The notes below the pieces were generated by a model that saw nothing but the letters and a program-made list of their open reading frames with translations, was not told where the DNA came from and made no database searches. The position numbers were made by a program, and so were the translations under genes. Positions 1-7,083 of a DNA stretch of 7,862 nucleotides are shown piece after piece. Position 1 is the first letter of the stretch, and each line of letters begins with the position of its first letter. Source of the stretch: Thiomargarita sp. (lineage in GTDB: Bacteria; Pseudomonadota; Gammaproteobacteria; Beggiatoales; Beggiatoaceae). The stretch is taken from contig DYNO01000152.1 in assembly GCA_020721025.1 (NCBI GenBank), positions 1 to 7,862 of the forward strand, written 5' to 3'.

Positions 1-29
1 CAATAGCAACCTAAGTTATCTGTTGTCAA

Positions 30-44
30 CTGTTATGGTAACAG
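30..44. repeat. short perfect hairpin downstream of yggT
   Basis: The arms CTGTTA and TAACAG flank a TGG loop, giving a perfect 6-bp stem. A second, AT-rich inverted repeat lies nearby (CTATTAC at 57-63 with GTAATAG at 82-88). Neither is followed by a T-run on the minus strand, so neither is a convincing intrinsic terminator for the proC-yggT transcript. A TTGACA hexamer reads on the minus strand at 29-24, so the hairpin could instead sit upstream of a gene lying to the left. Nothing else is visible in bases 1-118. Confidence 0.3.
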
Positions 45-118
45 GACGAAGCACTTCTATTACCCACTCTTAATAATTGGAGTAATAGCGATGAAAATCT
101 AGACAACATTTTGCAACA

Positions 119-733
119 TTATCCAAACAAGCCTGCGAATTTCTGTAGATAACCTACCGCTAAGATATCAGTCAGTTGCAACAACAACAAGATAACTATC
201 GGTGACAGATCGACTCCAGAAATTGGCGGCAACAAACGACGAACTGGACGCAACAAGGGACGATTCAAATTGTAAAGAATGTTGGAAATGGGATTGTAGC
301 TATCATACGAATTAACCCAACTCAAGACAACTTCGATCAAAATTGACCAAAAGAAGATATTAAGCAACAAGGAGACTAAATTAGCAATTGATAATAAAAA
401 TAATTTGACGAGGCTGAAATGCTGCCCAAACAACAATGTGGTGAGCAACAAAGCCAGCATTTCTGACATCATTAATAAAATAATGACTGCTATATCTATT
501 TGTTGTTGCTGCCATAATAGCATTGACTTGCCACGATACCGCGGGACGACACCGTGCAAAAATGCAACCGATGGTTGTGTCACAGTATAGAGAAATTGCA
601 AAATAGGTTCGTTACGAAAGCCTACCCCCGCCCATTGTAGAATTAAACGCAACATTAACAATAAGATGTAAAAACCAAAAATTGCATTTATCAAAAATAC
701 CAATGCTGTTGTTAAGGGGTCACTTGCAGTCAT
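119..733 (-). CDS. yggT: YggT family integral membrane protein
   Basis: This 204-residue, very hydrophobic protein belongs to the YggT family. The family is poorly characterised and has been linked to osmotic tolerance and membrane or cell-envelope organisation. Two YGGT units are visible. The first has membrane segments near residues 8-34 and an amphipathic RNEPILQFLYTVTQP stretch from 40. The second has segments near 79-103 and 107-140, then the hallmark NPISNILYNLNRPLLRPVRR (147-166), a PPISGVDLSP turn, and a last membrane segment near 178-196. The length matches typical gammaproteobacterial members. The ATG overlaps the proC stop by four bases (ATGA, 733-730), so the two genes are almost certainly co-transcribed and translationally coupled. 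In many relatives a small DUF167 (YggU) gene comes next, but the 118 bases remaining show none. The family assignment is firm and the molecular role is not known. Confidence 0.92.
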   Translation of the reverse strand: MTASDPLTTALVFLINAIFGFYILLLMLRLILQWAGVGFRNEPILQFLYTVTQPSVAFLHGVVPRYRGKSMLLWQQQQIDIAVIILLMMSEMLALLLTTLLFGQHFSLVKLFLLSIANLVSLLLNIFFWSILIEVVLSWVNSYDSYNPISNILYNLNRPLLRPVRRLLPPISGVDLSPIVILLLLQLTDILAVGYLQKFAGLFG

Positions 734-1560
734 CCTTGCTCTCCAAATTGTTTTGCCATACTGGTGGCGCGCTGTTGGGCTGCAAGTAAGGCTTTATCAA
801 ATAATTCTTGAATTCCACCAGCTTGTAATGCTGCCACCGCTTGTTCTGTTGTGCCGCCCTTAGAAGTCACCCGCATTCGCAACGTTGCCGCATCTTCCTG
901 ACTTTCCAATGCCATTTTTGCCGCGCCGAATGCCGTTTGCAAGGTTAATAAGCGTGCCATATCCTGTGGCAAACCAAGATTAATTCCTGCTTTTTCAAGC
1001 ACTTCCATCATCAAAAAGAAATAGGCTGGTCCACTGCCCGACAATGCCGTCACCGCATCCATTGCCGTTTCATCATCCAACCACACAGTTAAACCGACAG
1101 CACGCAAAATATTTTCTGCCAATTCTTTTTGTTCTTCAGTCACATGGGCACCGGCAAACAAAGCAGACGCACCACATTTCACCAATGCCGGCGTATTTGG
1201 CATGACACGCACAATGGGAATCGGCTGATCCCCTACCCAACGCTGCATATCCGACATGCGAATACCCGCAGCAATACTGATCAACAATGGGTTAGTTGTG
1301 GATAACTCAGTACGCAACGATTGCAACACGTCACACACCACTTGAGGTTTTACTGCTAAAACAATCACTTCTGCATCTTGAATCGCAGCAAGATTATCGG
1401 TAAAACATTTGATTGGAACTGGAAATTGCGCCGCAAACGGTTCAGTCACCGGGTCTGCCACCCGCAGTTTTTCTGCCGACATGCCATTATCCAACAAACC
1501 ACCAATCAGGCTGTGTGCCATATTGCCACCGCCTATAAACGAGATAATTTTAGTTTTCAT
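730..1560 (-). CDS. proC: Pyrroline-5-carboxylate reductase
   Basis: This cytoplasmic enzyme reduces 1-pyrroline-5-carboxylate to L-proline with NAD(P)H, the last step of proline biosynthesis. The 276-residue product is full length for the family. An N-terminal Rossmann fold carries the dinucleotide motif GGGNMA (10-15) and AVKPQ (69-73). MPNTP is at 120-124. The C-terminal helical dimerisation domain has LSGSGPAY (173-180) and the signature TSKGGTT (232-238), in which lysine replaces the proline of the usual TSPGGTT. The frame stays open upstream to 1749, but homology starts at MKTKIISFIG, and the extension would run back into the divergent asmA-like gene, so the ATG at 1560-1558 is chosen. 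The ribosome-binding site is weak (GAG about 8 bases upstream). The gene overlaps yggT by four bases, a conserved arrangement in gammaproteobacteria. Confidence 0.96.
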   Translation of the reverse strand: MKTKIISFIGGGNMAHSLIGGLLDNGMSAEKLRVADPVTEPFAAQFPVPIKCFTDNLAAIQDAEVIVLAVKPQVVCDVLQSLRTELSTTNPLLISIAAGIRMSDMQRWVGDQPIPIVRVMPNTPALVKCGASALFAGAHVTEEQKELAENILRAVGLTVWLDDETAMDAVTALSGSGPAYFFLMMEVLEKAGINLGLPQDMARLLTLQTAFGAAKMALESQEDAATLRMRVTSKGGTTEQAVAALQAGGIQELFDKALLAAQQRATSMAKQFGEQG

Positions 1561-1585
1561 GGGTTTCACTCGCAGGATGCGTAAA

Positions 1586-1591
1586 AATATA
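1586..1591 (-). promoter_or_regulatory. candidate -10 box for proC-yggT
   Basis: TATATT reads on the minus strand, about 26 bases upstream of the proC ATG, which would leave a leader of roughly 20 bases. The sequence 17 bases further upstream (TACTGT) is a poor match to TTGACA, so the -35 region is weak. The assignment rests on position in the divergent 85-bp proC/asmA intergenic region and on the -10 match alone. Confidence 0.3.
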
Positions 1592-1651
1592 GCCGTTACT
1601 GCTATTTTACAGTACAATTGCCGTTCATTGTATTTATTTCGATATATGACT

Positions 1652-3388
1652 ATGAAATACTGGTTAAAATTTGTACTAGGCACACTCGCCAGCTTACTGG
1701 TGATCATGATCACTGCGATAATCATGGTCATTGCCACCTTCAATCCCAATCATTATAAAGCTGAAATCAGCCAATGGGTGCGCGCACAAACCGGACGTAA
1801 CTTGAATATGGACGGCGAAATTCAGTTATCACTGCTGCCCTTATCGCTGGAACTCGAAAAAGTGAGTTTACACAATCCAGACGGATTCAAAACTCCTGAA
1901 TTTGTTTACATTAATCATCTAAAATTGTTCATTCACTGGTTCCCCCTGTTTGAACAAAAAATTGAGGCGGAAATTCTGCAACTTGATGGAATTCGGCTCA
2001 TCCTTTCGCGTCAGGCAGATGGCAAGGCAAATTGGAAAAATCTGCTCATTTCATCCAAAAAGCAAGAAACTTCAAGTTTACCGCAATCTAATTTTGTAAA
2101 ATCGTTGCATATCAAACAAATAGATTTCAAAAATTCTCAAATTGTTTGGGACGATAAGCTGACCAAAACCCACTACAATGTGAACAACTTGAATTTCTCA
2201 ACCCAAGTTCAAGCAGATTTAGAAAAACAGGCATTTCAATTGCTGGAGATGAAATTGACTTCAGAAATTGAAAAAGGGCAAGATAAGCAACTGTTATCTG
2301 TGACGATTCCTCAATTACAACTGGATTCATCCCAACAACAGCTCCATTGGGAAAGTGAACTACAACTCGGAGAAGCCAAATTACAGACACAGTTGCAAGT
2401 CACGAATTTATTGAGTAATCCAACTTATCAGGCGAAGTTACAACTGGCAGAATTTAATCCTACCGCACTGTTTGCGCTATTGAATCTTTCGTACAGTCGC
2501 TTGCCAAAAACGCTGGCTTTTGGGATAGAAATGCAAGGTAGCTTGACCGGTAACAATTTTATCAAGAATCTCGTCACGAAGGCGGATGACTATCAACTAC
2601 AACTGACTGAAGCTAAAATAAATTTATCAGAACAATCGTTAGAAACTGATAATTTAAAATTACAAGTTTTCGGTCACGAGATCATCACGCAATTGAAGGC
2701 GACAGAATTGCTCAGTCATCCCAAATTGACGACGCAAACAAAGGCAATGGGCACAACCTTGACCAGTAACCTGTCGTTAGAACGGCAACCCAACCTATTG
2801 ATTCATGGCACATTAAAATTAGATAAGTTGGATATACGCGCGTTGGCAACAACGTTGAAATTACCTCTGCCAGAGACTACCGATAAAAAAGTCTTGAGTC
2901 ACTTAGCGTTAGAAACACAGCTAGAAATAAACGCGGCTCAAGCAGATTTGCACAATGTTAATGTTGCGTTCGATGAAAGTGTGCTCAAGGGCGAGGTACG
3001 AGTTCAAAATTTTCAACAACCTGCGCTATCCTTTCATTTGAATTTAGACAATATCGACGTGGATCGCTATCTGTCGCCCAAAATATCAGATAAAGAAAAA
3101 AATTCCGGAATGCCGGTGCCAATGGATTTATTGAAAAAGTTGAATGTAAATGGAACGTTAAGCATCACGAATTTCAAATTGGCGAAAGCGCGCATCAAGG
3201 AAATGAGTTTGAAATTTATCACGAAAGATGGCAAGGTAAAAGTATCGTTGTTGAACTTATTACCTGATTTTAAAGCATTTTTTGGTAAGCCAAAATCCTC
3301 AAATGTAGCCCAAGTGGTCAAGGGCAATGAGAAACGTGTCCTGACCGAGAAAATTAAAACTTTGTCGCCATTACTCGAAGTAGAGTGA
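1652..3388 (+). CDS. AsmA-family inner-membrane-anchored protein, short C-terminus
   Basis: AsmA-family proteins are anchored in the inner membrane, extend through the periplasm, and are thought to act in outer-membrane assembly or lipid transport. The 578-residue product begins with a single signal-anchor helix (about 4-29). The AsmA N-terminal module follows: TGRNLNMDGEIQLSLLP (47-63) and DGKANW (123-128). A long stretch rich in alternating beta-type segments runs to the end. A late repeat of the fold (LNVNGTL, 497-503, then DGKVKV near 526-531) normally opens a further C-terminal domain of one to several hundred residues, but here the protein stops at 578. The frame is open from 1409, but the upstream part overlaps proC and has no homology. 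The start is MKYWLK at 1652, or two codons earlier at 1646; neither has a clear ribosome-binding site. It is transcribed divergently from proC. It is more lysine- and glutamine-rich than its neighbours. Confidence 0.87.
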   Translation: MKYWLKFVLGTLASLLVIMITAIIMVIATFNPNHYKAEISQWVRAQTGRNLNMDGEIQLSLLPLSLELEKVSLHNPDGFKTPEFVYINHLKLFIHWFPLFEQKIEAEILQLDGIRLILSRQADGKANWKNLLISSKKQETSSLPQSNFVKSLHIKQIDFKNSQIVWDDKLTKTHYNVNNLNFSTQVQADLEKQAFQLLEMKLTSEIEKGQDKQLLSVTIPQLQLDSSQQQLHWESELQLGEAKLQTQLQVTNLLSNPTYQAKLQLAEFNPTALFALLNLSYSRLPKTLAFGIEMQGSLTGNNFIKNLVTKADDYQLQLTEAKINLSEQSLETDNLKLQVFGHEIITQLKATELLSHPKLTTQTKAMGTTLTSNLSLERQPNLLIHGTLKLDKLDIRALATTLKLPLPETTDKKVLSHLALETQLEINAAQADLHNVNVAFDESVLKGEVRVQNFQQPALSFHLNLDNIDVDRYLSPKISDKEKNSGMPVPMDLLKKLNVNGTLSITNFKLAKARIKEMSLKFITKDGKVKVSLLNLLPDFKAFFGKPKSSNVAQVVKGNEKRVLTEKIKTLSPLLEVE

Positions 3389-3435
3389 AATTACGCTTCA
3401 AGACCATTTCAAACCTGACAGTGGGCATTGACAAT

Positions 3436-3522
3436 AGACCTCTTGCATATTACGTCACTAACGCCAACATACTAATTTGAAATCATAAAAATTTCTCAGT
3501 ATCAAGCTCTTGCAAGAAGTCT
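3436..3522. repeat. candidate IS-derived miniature element (imperfect terminal inverted repeats)
   Basis: AGACCTCTTGCA (3436-3447) and TGCAAGAAGTCT (3511-3522) are inverted copies matching at 11 of 12 positions. They bound an 87-bp AT-rich stretch between the AsmA-like gene and the DUF58 gene. The terminal sequence resembles the GAGACC-TTGCA type of end seen on some IS5-family elements; this is recollection, not a search. The right arm is itself part of a 10-base palindrome (TCTTGCAAGA), and CTCTTGCA also recurs as a direct repeat, so other readings are possible. No flanking target duplication is evident. Confidence 0.3.
3477..3505 (+). promoter_or_regulatory. candidate sigma70 promoter upstream of the DUF58 gene
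   Basis: TTGAAA (3477-3482, five of six consensus bases) and TATCAA (3500-3505, four of six) are separated by 17 bases. Transcription would begin near 3512 and give an untranslated leader of about 85 bases before the DUF58 ATG at 3597. The site lies inside the inverted-repeat-bounded segment at 3436-3522. It would drive DUF58, DUF4381, tatD and perhaps yggS. An isolated TTGACA at 3428-3433 has no well-spaced partner. Confidence 0.35.
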
Positions 3523-3596
3523 CATGGCATTTTCATTTTGAAAACAGCAATTATCCAAATTCTGAAACTGTTTCTGGAAAATTTAAAATTATCAAT

Positions 3597-4514
3597 ATGT
3601 TACTTCCTCAATTTGAAGAATTATTGGCATTACGTCATCAAGCTGGCGATTTGGGCGCGGTGACCACTCGACGCGTACAAACTCCGCTCAGTGGCTTGTA
3701 TGCGTCGGTTTTTCGTGGGCAGGGCATGGATTTTGACGAAGTGCGGGAATATCAACACGGCGACGAAATTCGCAATATCGACTGGCGGGTAACGGCGCGC
3801 ATGAATAAGCCGTATCTCAAAGTGTATCGCGAGGAACGGGAGCGTAATGTTATTTTATGTATTGATTCAAGTGCTTACATGCAATTCGGTACTCGCCAGA
3901 CTTTTAAAACAGTGCAAGCCGCAAAAGTTGCCGCATTGTTGGGCTGGAGTGCCCAAACTCACGCGGATCGGGTGGGAGGAGTGGTATTTGGACAGCGTAA
4001 ATTGTATTTTTTCCCGCCCAGCCGTTCCCACAAAGCTTTTTCGCAACTTTTACGACATTTGACATTACCGACTCCCAGCGATGAATTGCAACCTACAGAT
4101 TTAAAACAAGCAATTCACGCGATCAATCGCAACACGACTACGGGCGCACTCATTTTTCTCATTCTCGATGTCAGTCAAATCGCGCTCGCCACGTTGCAAC
4201 AATCGCTCAGTCAATTGCATCAACGGCATGAATTGGTGCTTATTGGGATTGACGATCCTGCGGACAGTGAATTGCCAGCGGTGGGTTTAGTGAAATTTAT
4301 TGCCCCCGATGGTTCAGAACTGATTGTAAATACAGATAATCTTTCAGCAAAACAGCACTATCATCAGTTATGGCTCAACCATCGGCAACAAGTGCAACTT
4401 TTGGTCAAACAGTGGGCAAGCGATTTTTTCAGTATTTCGACTCAAGAGGATGTTTATCAAAGTTTATTGACTCATTTACGACAACGCGAAAAATTACAAC
4501 AAGCACATCGGTAA
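3597..4514 (+). CDS. DUF58 domain protein (MoxR/VWA-associated)
   Basis: DUF58 proteins are usually encoded next to a MoxR AAA+ ATPase and von Willebrand A proteins, and are thought to work with them in maturing or assembling other protein complexes. The 305-residue product shows the family core clearly: RGQGMDFDEVREYQHGD (40-56), RNIDWRVTAR (59-68), then EERERNVILCIDSSAYM (79-95) opening a VWA-like Rossmann fold. FGTR and DRVGGVVFG follow as in relatives. The metal-site motif DxSxS reads D-S-S-A-Y at 90-94, so the last serine is tyrosine; such drift is common in DUF58. The frame is open upstream to a TTG at 3510, but those 29 residues resemble nothing in the family and overlap the inverted-repeat region, so MLLPQFEELL at 3597 is preferred. 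Only three bases separate it from the DUF4381 gene. No MoxR gene lies upstream. Confidence 0.9.
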   Translation: MLLPQFEELLALRHQAGDLGAVTTRRVQTPLSGLYASVFRGQGMDFDEVREYQHGDEIRNIDWRVTARMNKPYLKVYREERERNVILCIDSSAYMQFGTRQTFKTVQAAKVAALLGWSAQTHADRVGGVVFGQRKLYFFPPSRSHKAFSQLLRHLTLPTPSDELQPTDLKQAIHAINRNTTTGALIFLILDVSQIALATLQQSLSQLHQRHELVLIGIDDPADSELPAVGLVKFIAPDGSELIVNTDNLSAKQHYHQLWLNHRQQVQLLVKQWASDFFSISTQEDVYQSLLTHLRQREKLQQAHR

Positions 4515-4517
4515 ACT

Positions 4518-4973
4518 ATGGAAGAATTGAGAGATATTAAAGGGTTAGATGCGATATCGTGGTATCCGCTTGCGCCGGGTTGGTTATTACTGTTGGCAGC
4601 GGGATTATTGCTCATTTTGCTCATTATGCGTTGGCGACGAGTGAAACCGGTAACGACTCCAACAATACCTTGGCAAACCGCGGCTCTTTCCGAATGGCAA
4701 CAGTTGCATCAAATTGAATCACCACGACAACAATTAGAAGCCGTTGCAGTGTTATTGCGGCGGGTTGCGATACAGCGTTATGGTCGAGAAAATTGTGCAG
4801 GATTAGTGGGTTACGATTGGTTGCATTGGCTGACGACACACGATCCACAACAATTTGATTGGGTTGCAGAAGCGCAAATTTTGATCAAATTGCCGTATAT
4901 GCCTCCCTCGGCTGAAATTGATCAACTTCAGCTCAATCAATTAATCAATGCAGTCAAAGCATGGTTAAACTAA
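4518..4973 (+). CDS. DUF4381 domain membrane protein
   Basis: This 151-residue protein has the DUF4381 layout: a short N-terminal LRDI motif (4-7), the SWYPLAPGW stretch (14-22) leading straight into one transmembrane helix (about 22-37), a basic RWRR stop-transfer, and a cytoplasmic helical domain. The C-terminal part carries the recognisable LLRRVAIQRYG and AGLVGYDWLHWL segments. DUF4381 members are small partners in MoxR-DUF58-VWA loci, where they probably anchor or bridge the complex at the inner membrane; that role is inferred from gene context in the family. The gene follows DUF58 by three bases with no obvious ribosome-binding site, which suggests coupled translation. The next gene is tatD rather than the VWA (BatA-like) gene usual in such loci. 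Confidence 0.88.
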   Translation: MEELRDIKGLDAISWYPLAPGWLLLLAAGLLLILLIMRWRRVKPVTTPTIPWQTAALSEWQQLHQIESPRQQLEAVAVLLRRVAIQRYGRENCAGLVGYDWLHWLTTHDPQQFDWVAEAQILIKLPYMPPSAEIDQLQLNQLINAVKAWLN

Positions 4974-4993
4974 CTTCATGGAATTCCAAGAAA

Positions 4994-5785
4994 ATGACGA
5001 TTCTGATTGATTCCCACTGCCATTTAGATTTAGTTGAACAGACTACGCCAAGTCACTTGATTCATGCGGCACAACAGGCGGGAGTGCATTACTTTTTATC
5101 GGTTGCTGTCGATTTAGAGCATTTTCCGCAATTATTGGCAATTTCGCAACAACATCCAAATGTTTGCGTGTCAGTCGGTATTCATCCCAATACGCCTTGT
5201 AAAACTGAGCCAACGGTTGCCCAACTGGTTGAATTGGCACAACATCCAGAAGTGGTGGCGATTGGCGAGACGGGATTGGATTATTATCGTTCGCATGGCG
5301 ATTTGCGCTGGCAACAGCAACGGTTTCGTACTCACATTCGTGCTGCCAGAGAAGCGGGTAAGCCGTTGATTATTCACTGTCGTGATGCTGCGGCGGATAC
5401 CCTCCGAATTTTGCAAGAGGAAAATGTCGCGGATATTGGCGGCGTGATGCACTGTTTTGTTGAAGATTGGGCAATTGCCCAGCAAGCGATGGCGTTGGGG
5501 CTGTTAATTTCATTTTCTGGCATTGTCACATTTAAGACTGCGAAGGTTTTGCATGAGGTGGCGCGTCAGGTGCCGTTGGAAAAAATGTTAGTAGAAACAG
5601 ACAGTCCCTATCTTGCCCCCGTTCCTTATCGTGGTAAGGTGAATCAACCGGCGTATGTCAAACACGTTGCTCAGTTTATTGCAGAATTGCGTGGGCAACC
5701 CTTTGATCTCATTGCTCAAATGACCACTAAAAATTTTTTAACGCTGTTTCAACCAACTTTCGCAGTTAATTGCTCTACAATGTAA
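4994..5785 (+). CDS. TatD family metal-dependent hydrolase, YcfH type
   Basis: TatD-family enzymes are cytoplasmic TIM-barrel metallohydrolases with 3'-5' DNA exonuclease activity in studied members. The 263-residue product has all expected ligands: HCH (H8, H10) in DSHCHLDL, E92 in AIGETGLDYYR, H128 in IIHCRDA, H153 in GVMHCF, and D203 in VETDSPYLAPVPYRG. The VETDSPYLAPVPYRGKVNQPA run places it nearest the YcfH subgroup. The frame can be opened at 4961, inside the end of the DUF4381 gene, but family homology starts at MTILIDSHCH, so 4994 is chosen; only a weak CCAAGAAA precedes it. It lies 20 bases after DUF4381 and probably shares its transcript. The substrate in this organism cannot be told from sequence. 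All catalytic residues are present, so the gene looks functional. Confidence 0.95.
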   Translation: MTILIDSHCHLDLVEQTTPSHLIHAAQQAGVHYFLSVAVDLEHFPQLLAISQQHPNVCVSVGIHPNTPCKTEPTVAQLVELAQHPEVVAIGETGLDYYRSHGDLRWQQQRFRTHIRAAREAGKPLIIHCRDAAADTLRILQEENVADIGGVMHCFVEDWAIAQQAMALGLLISFSGIVTFKTAKVLHEVARQVPLEKMLVETDSPYLAPVPYRGKVNQPAYVKHVAQFIAELRGQPFDLIAQMTTKNFLTLFQPTFAVNCSTM

Positions 5786-5830
5786 TTTATTAATGAGAGT
5801 TTGTAACCATGTTCAGCCAGATTTTACCTC

Positions 5831-5835
5831 AGGTG
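5831..5835 (+). promoter_or_regulatory. ribosome-binding site of yggS
   Basis: AGGTG lies four bases before the ATG at 5840 and supports that start. It is one arm of a tiny ACCT-C-AGGT palindrome (5826-5834), which is too short to be a credible switch on its own. Confidence 0.5.
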
Positions 5836-5839
5836 CCTT

Positions 5840-6538
5840 ATGCCTCTTGAAATCCAACTTCAGTTACATCACAATTTAGTCCGTGTTGAACAAACGATTG
5901 CCGATGCAGCGCAACAATTCTGTCGAAATATCGAAGAAATTCAATTAGTTACGGTTAGCAAAGGTCGTCCTACAAGGGAAATTTTCTTTGCCATTGAAGA
6001 GGGACTGCGACATTTTGGTGAAAGTTATGTGCAAGAAGCGTATCTTAAAATTGAACTCCTTCCTACAAGGGATATGGTGTGGCATTTTATCGGACCCATT
6101 CAGAGCAACAAAACACAGATGATTGCGAAATATTTTGATTGGGTTCAATCACTTGCTTCGCTGAAACATGCACAACGTTTGAACGATCAGCGTCTCGACC
6201 ATTTGCCGCCGTTGAATGTTTGTATTGAGGTCAATGTGGATCGCGAATCGCAAAAATCTGGAATTCCATTGGAGGAAGTAGCTGATTTTGCGAAAGAAAT
6301 TCAGCAGTTTCCACGATTACAACTGCGAGGATTGATGGCGGTTCCTGCACATCATGAGGAGTTTGAACTGCAACGGCAATCGTGTCGTTTGTTATCGCAA
6401 GCCTATCAACAATTAAAAATGCTTGGATTTCAATTAGATACCTTGTCGATGGGCATGACGGGCGATATGGTGGCGGCAATTGCAGAAGGTTCAACGATGT
6501 TGCGCATTGGCACCGGTATTTTTGGGGAACGGAAATAG
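5840..6538 (+). CDS. yggS: YggS/PLPBP family pyridoxal-5'-phosphate homeostasis protein
   Basis: YggS binds pyridoxal 5'-phosphate and buffers its supply, and its loss disturbs vitamin B6 and amino-acid metabolism. It has the alanine-racemase-like barrel without racemase activity. The 232-residue product is full length. The cofactor lysine is K41 in LVTVSKGRP. FGESYVQEA (59-67) has serine where most relatives have asparagine. HFIGPIQSNK (82-91), RLQLRGLMAVPA and the phosphate-binding GSTMLRIGTGIFG (217-229) are intact. MGMTGDMVAAI (204-214) has valine where relatives often have glutamate. The start at 5840 has AGGTG four bases upstream. It follows tatD by 54 bases on the same strand. In many gammaproteobacteria this gene sits directly before proC and yggT, but here those are 4.3 kb away on the opposite strand. 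Confidence 0.96.
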   Translation: MPLEIQLQLHHNLVRVEQTIADAAQQFCRNIEEIQLVTVSKGRPTREIFFAIEEGLRHFGESYVQEAYLKIELLPTRDMVWHFIGPIQSNKTQMIAKYFDWVQSLASLKHAQRLNDQRLDHLPPLNVCIEVNVDRESQKSGIPLEEVADFAKEIQQFPRLQLRGLMAVPAHHEEFELQRQSCRLLSQAYQQLKMLGFQLDTLSMGMTGDMVAAIAEGSTMLRIGTGIFGERK

Positions 6539-6612
6539 TCAGAAGTTGAATGGTATGTTGCATCAATCTGTTATTATCTCGGTAGATTTTATTGTGACAA
6601 GAGAAAGACTAA

Positions 6613-7071
6613 ATGACTGATAATGTTGAATATATTCCGGCAGAACTCACGGTTGATGAAATGATGTCGTTGGACAGTGGGATTGCTGCGTTTCAGGGCA
6701 AACATTTTGCGCGCGCCCAGCAATTGTTGTATCCGTTGGCGGAAAATGGCAATGCGGAAGCGCAATATCGCATGGCAATCATGTGTCAAAATGGTTTGGG
6801 CATGGTGGTGAATGCGAAACAGGCGGAAAATTATATGCGCCATGCGGCAGAGCAAGGCTTTGTTTTGGCTCAACATGGGTTGGGATTCATGTACATGATG
6901 GGGGAATGTGTCCCTAAAAATGACGAGGAAGCGGCAAGGTGGTTTTTACGGGCGGCGGAGCAGGGTTTGGTTGGGGCGCAGACGATCATCGCACAGATGT
7001 ATGAGGAAGGGCGGGGGGTGGCGCAGGATGTGGAACAAGCGAAAAAATGGTATGCTAAAGCAGGTTTTTAA
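6613..7071 (+). CDS. Sel1-like repeat protein
   Basis: This 152-residue protein is built from three Sel1-like repeats, short TPR-related helical hairpins that mediate protein-protein contacts. The repeats cover about 46-81 (GNAEAQYRMA, ending AAEQ), 82-117 (GFVLAQHGLG, ending RAAEQ) and 118-152 (GLVGAQTIIA, ending KKWYAKAGF). An N-terminal helix pair (about 18-45) with FARAQQLLYPLAEN looks like a partial repeat. There is no signal peptide or membrane segment, so it is probably cytoplasmic. The start at 6613 follows a purine-rich AAGAGAAAG. A 74-bp gap separates it from yggS, enough for its own promoter, although the hexamers there are poorly spaced (TTGCAT at 6558, TATTAT at 6572). The DUF1269-like gene begins 23 bases after its stop and may share the transcript. 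The binding partner is unknown. Confidence 0.9.
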   Translation: MTDNVEYIPAELTVDEMMSLDSGIAAFQGKHFARAQQLLYPLAENGNAEAQYRMAIMCQNGLGMVVNAKQAENYMRHAAEQGFVLAQHGLGFMYMMGECVPKNDEEAARWFLRAAEQGLVGAQTIIAQMYEEGRGVAQDVEQAKKWYAKAGF

Positions 7072-7083
7072 TCAGACTTGAGC

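Noticed and set aside
1597..1614. LexA box
   Set aside because: The arms resemble CTGT and ACAG, but the spacing is two bases short of the gammaproteobacterial LexA consensus and one arm base is wrong.
1409..1645. Upstream extension of the AsmA-like gene by 79 codons
   Set aside because: It is antisense to proC and reads as the shadow of that gene; the signal-anchor helix starts properly at 1652.
1561..1749. Upstream extension of proC by 63 codons
   Set aside because: The extension overlaps the divergent AsmA-like gene and its membrane anchor, has no similarity to the family, and the glycine-rich fold begins at the inner ATG as expected.
5410..5421. Third copy of the CCTCTTGCA-like end inside tatD
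   Set aside because: It is a match on the opposite strand of coding sequence for LQEE in an intact gene, so it is most likely coincidence.
5968..6072. Repeated 12-mer TCCTACAAGGGA within yggS (5968-5979 and 6061-6072)
   Set aside because: Both copies are in frame and encode PTR in the normal protein; one or two 12-base repeats are expected by chance in a window of this size.
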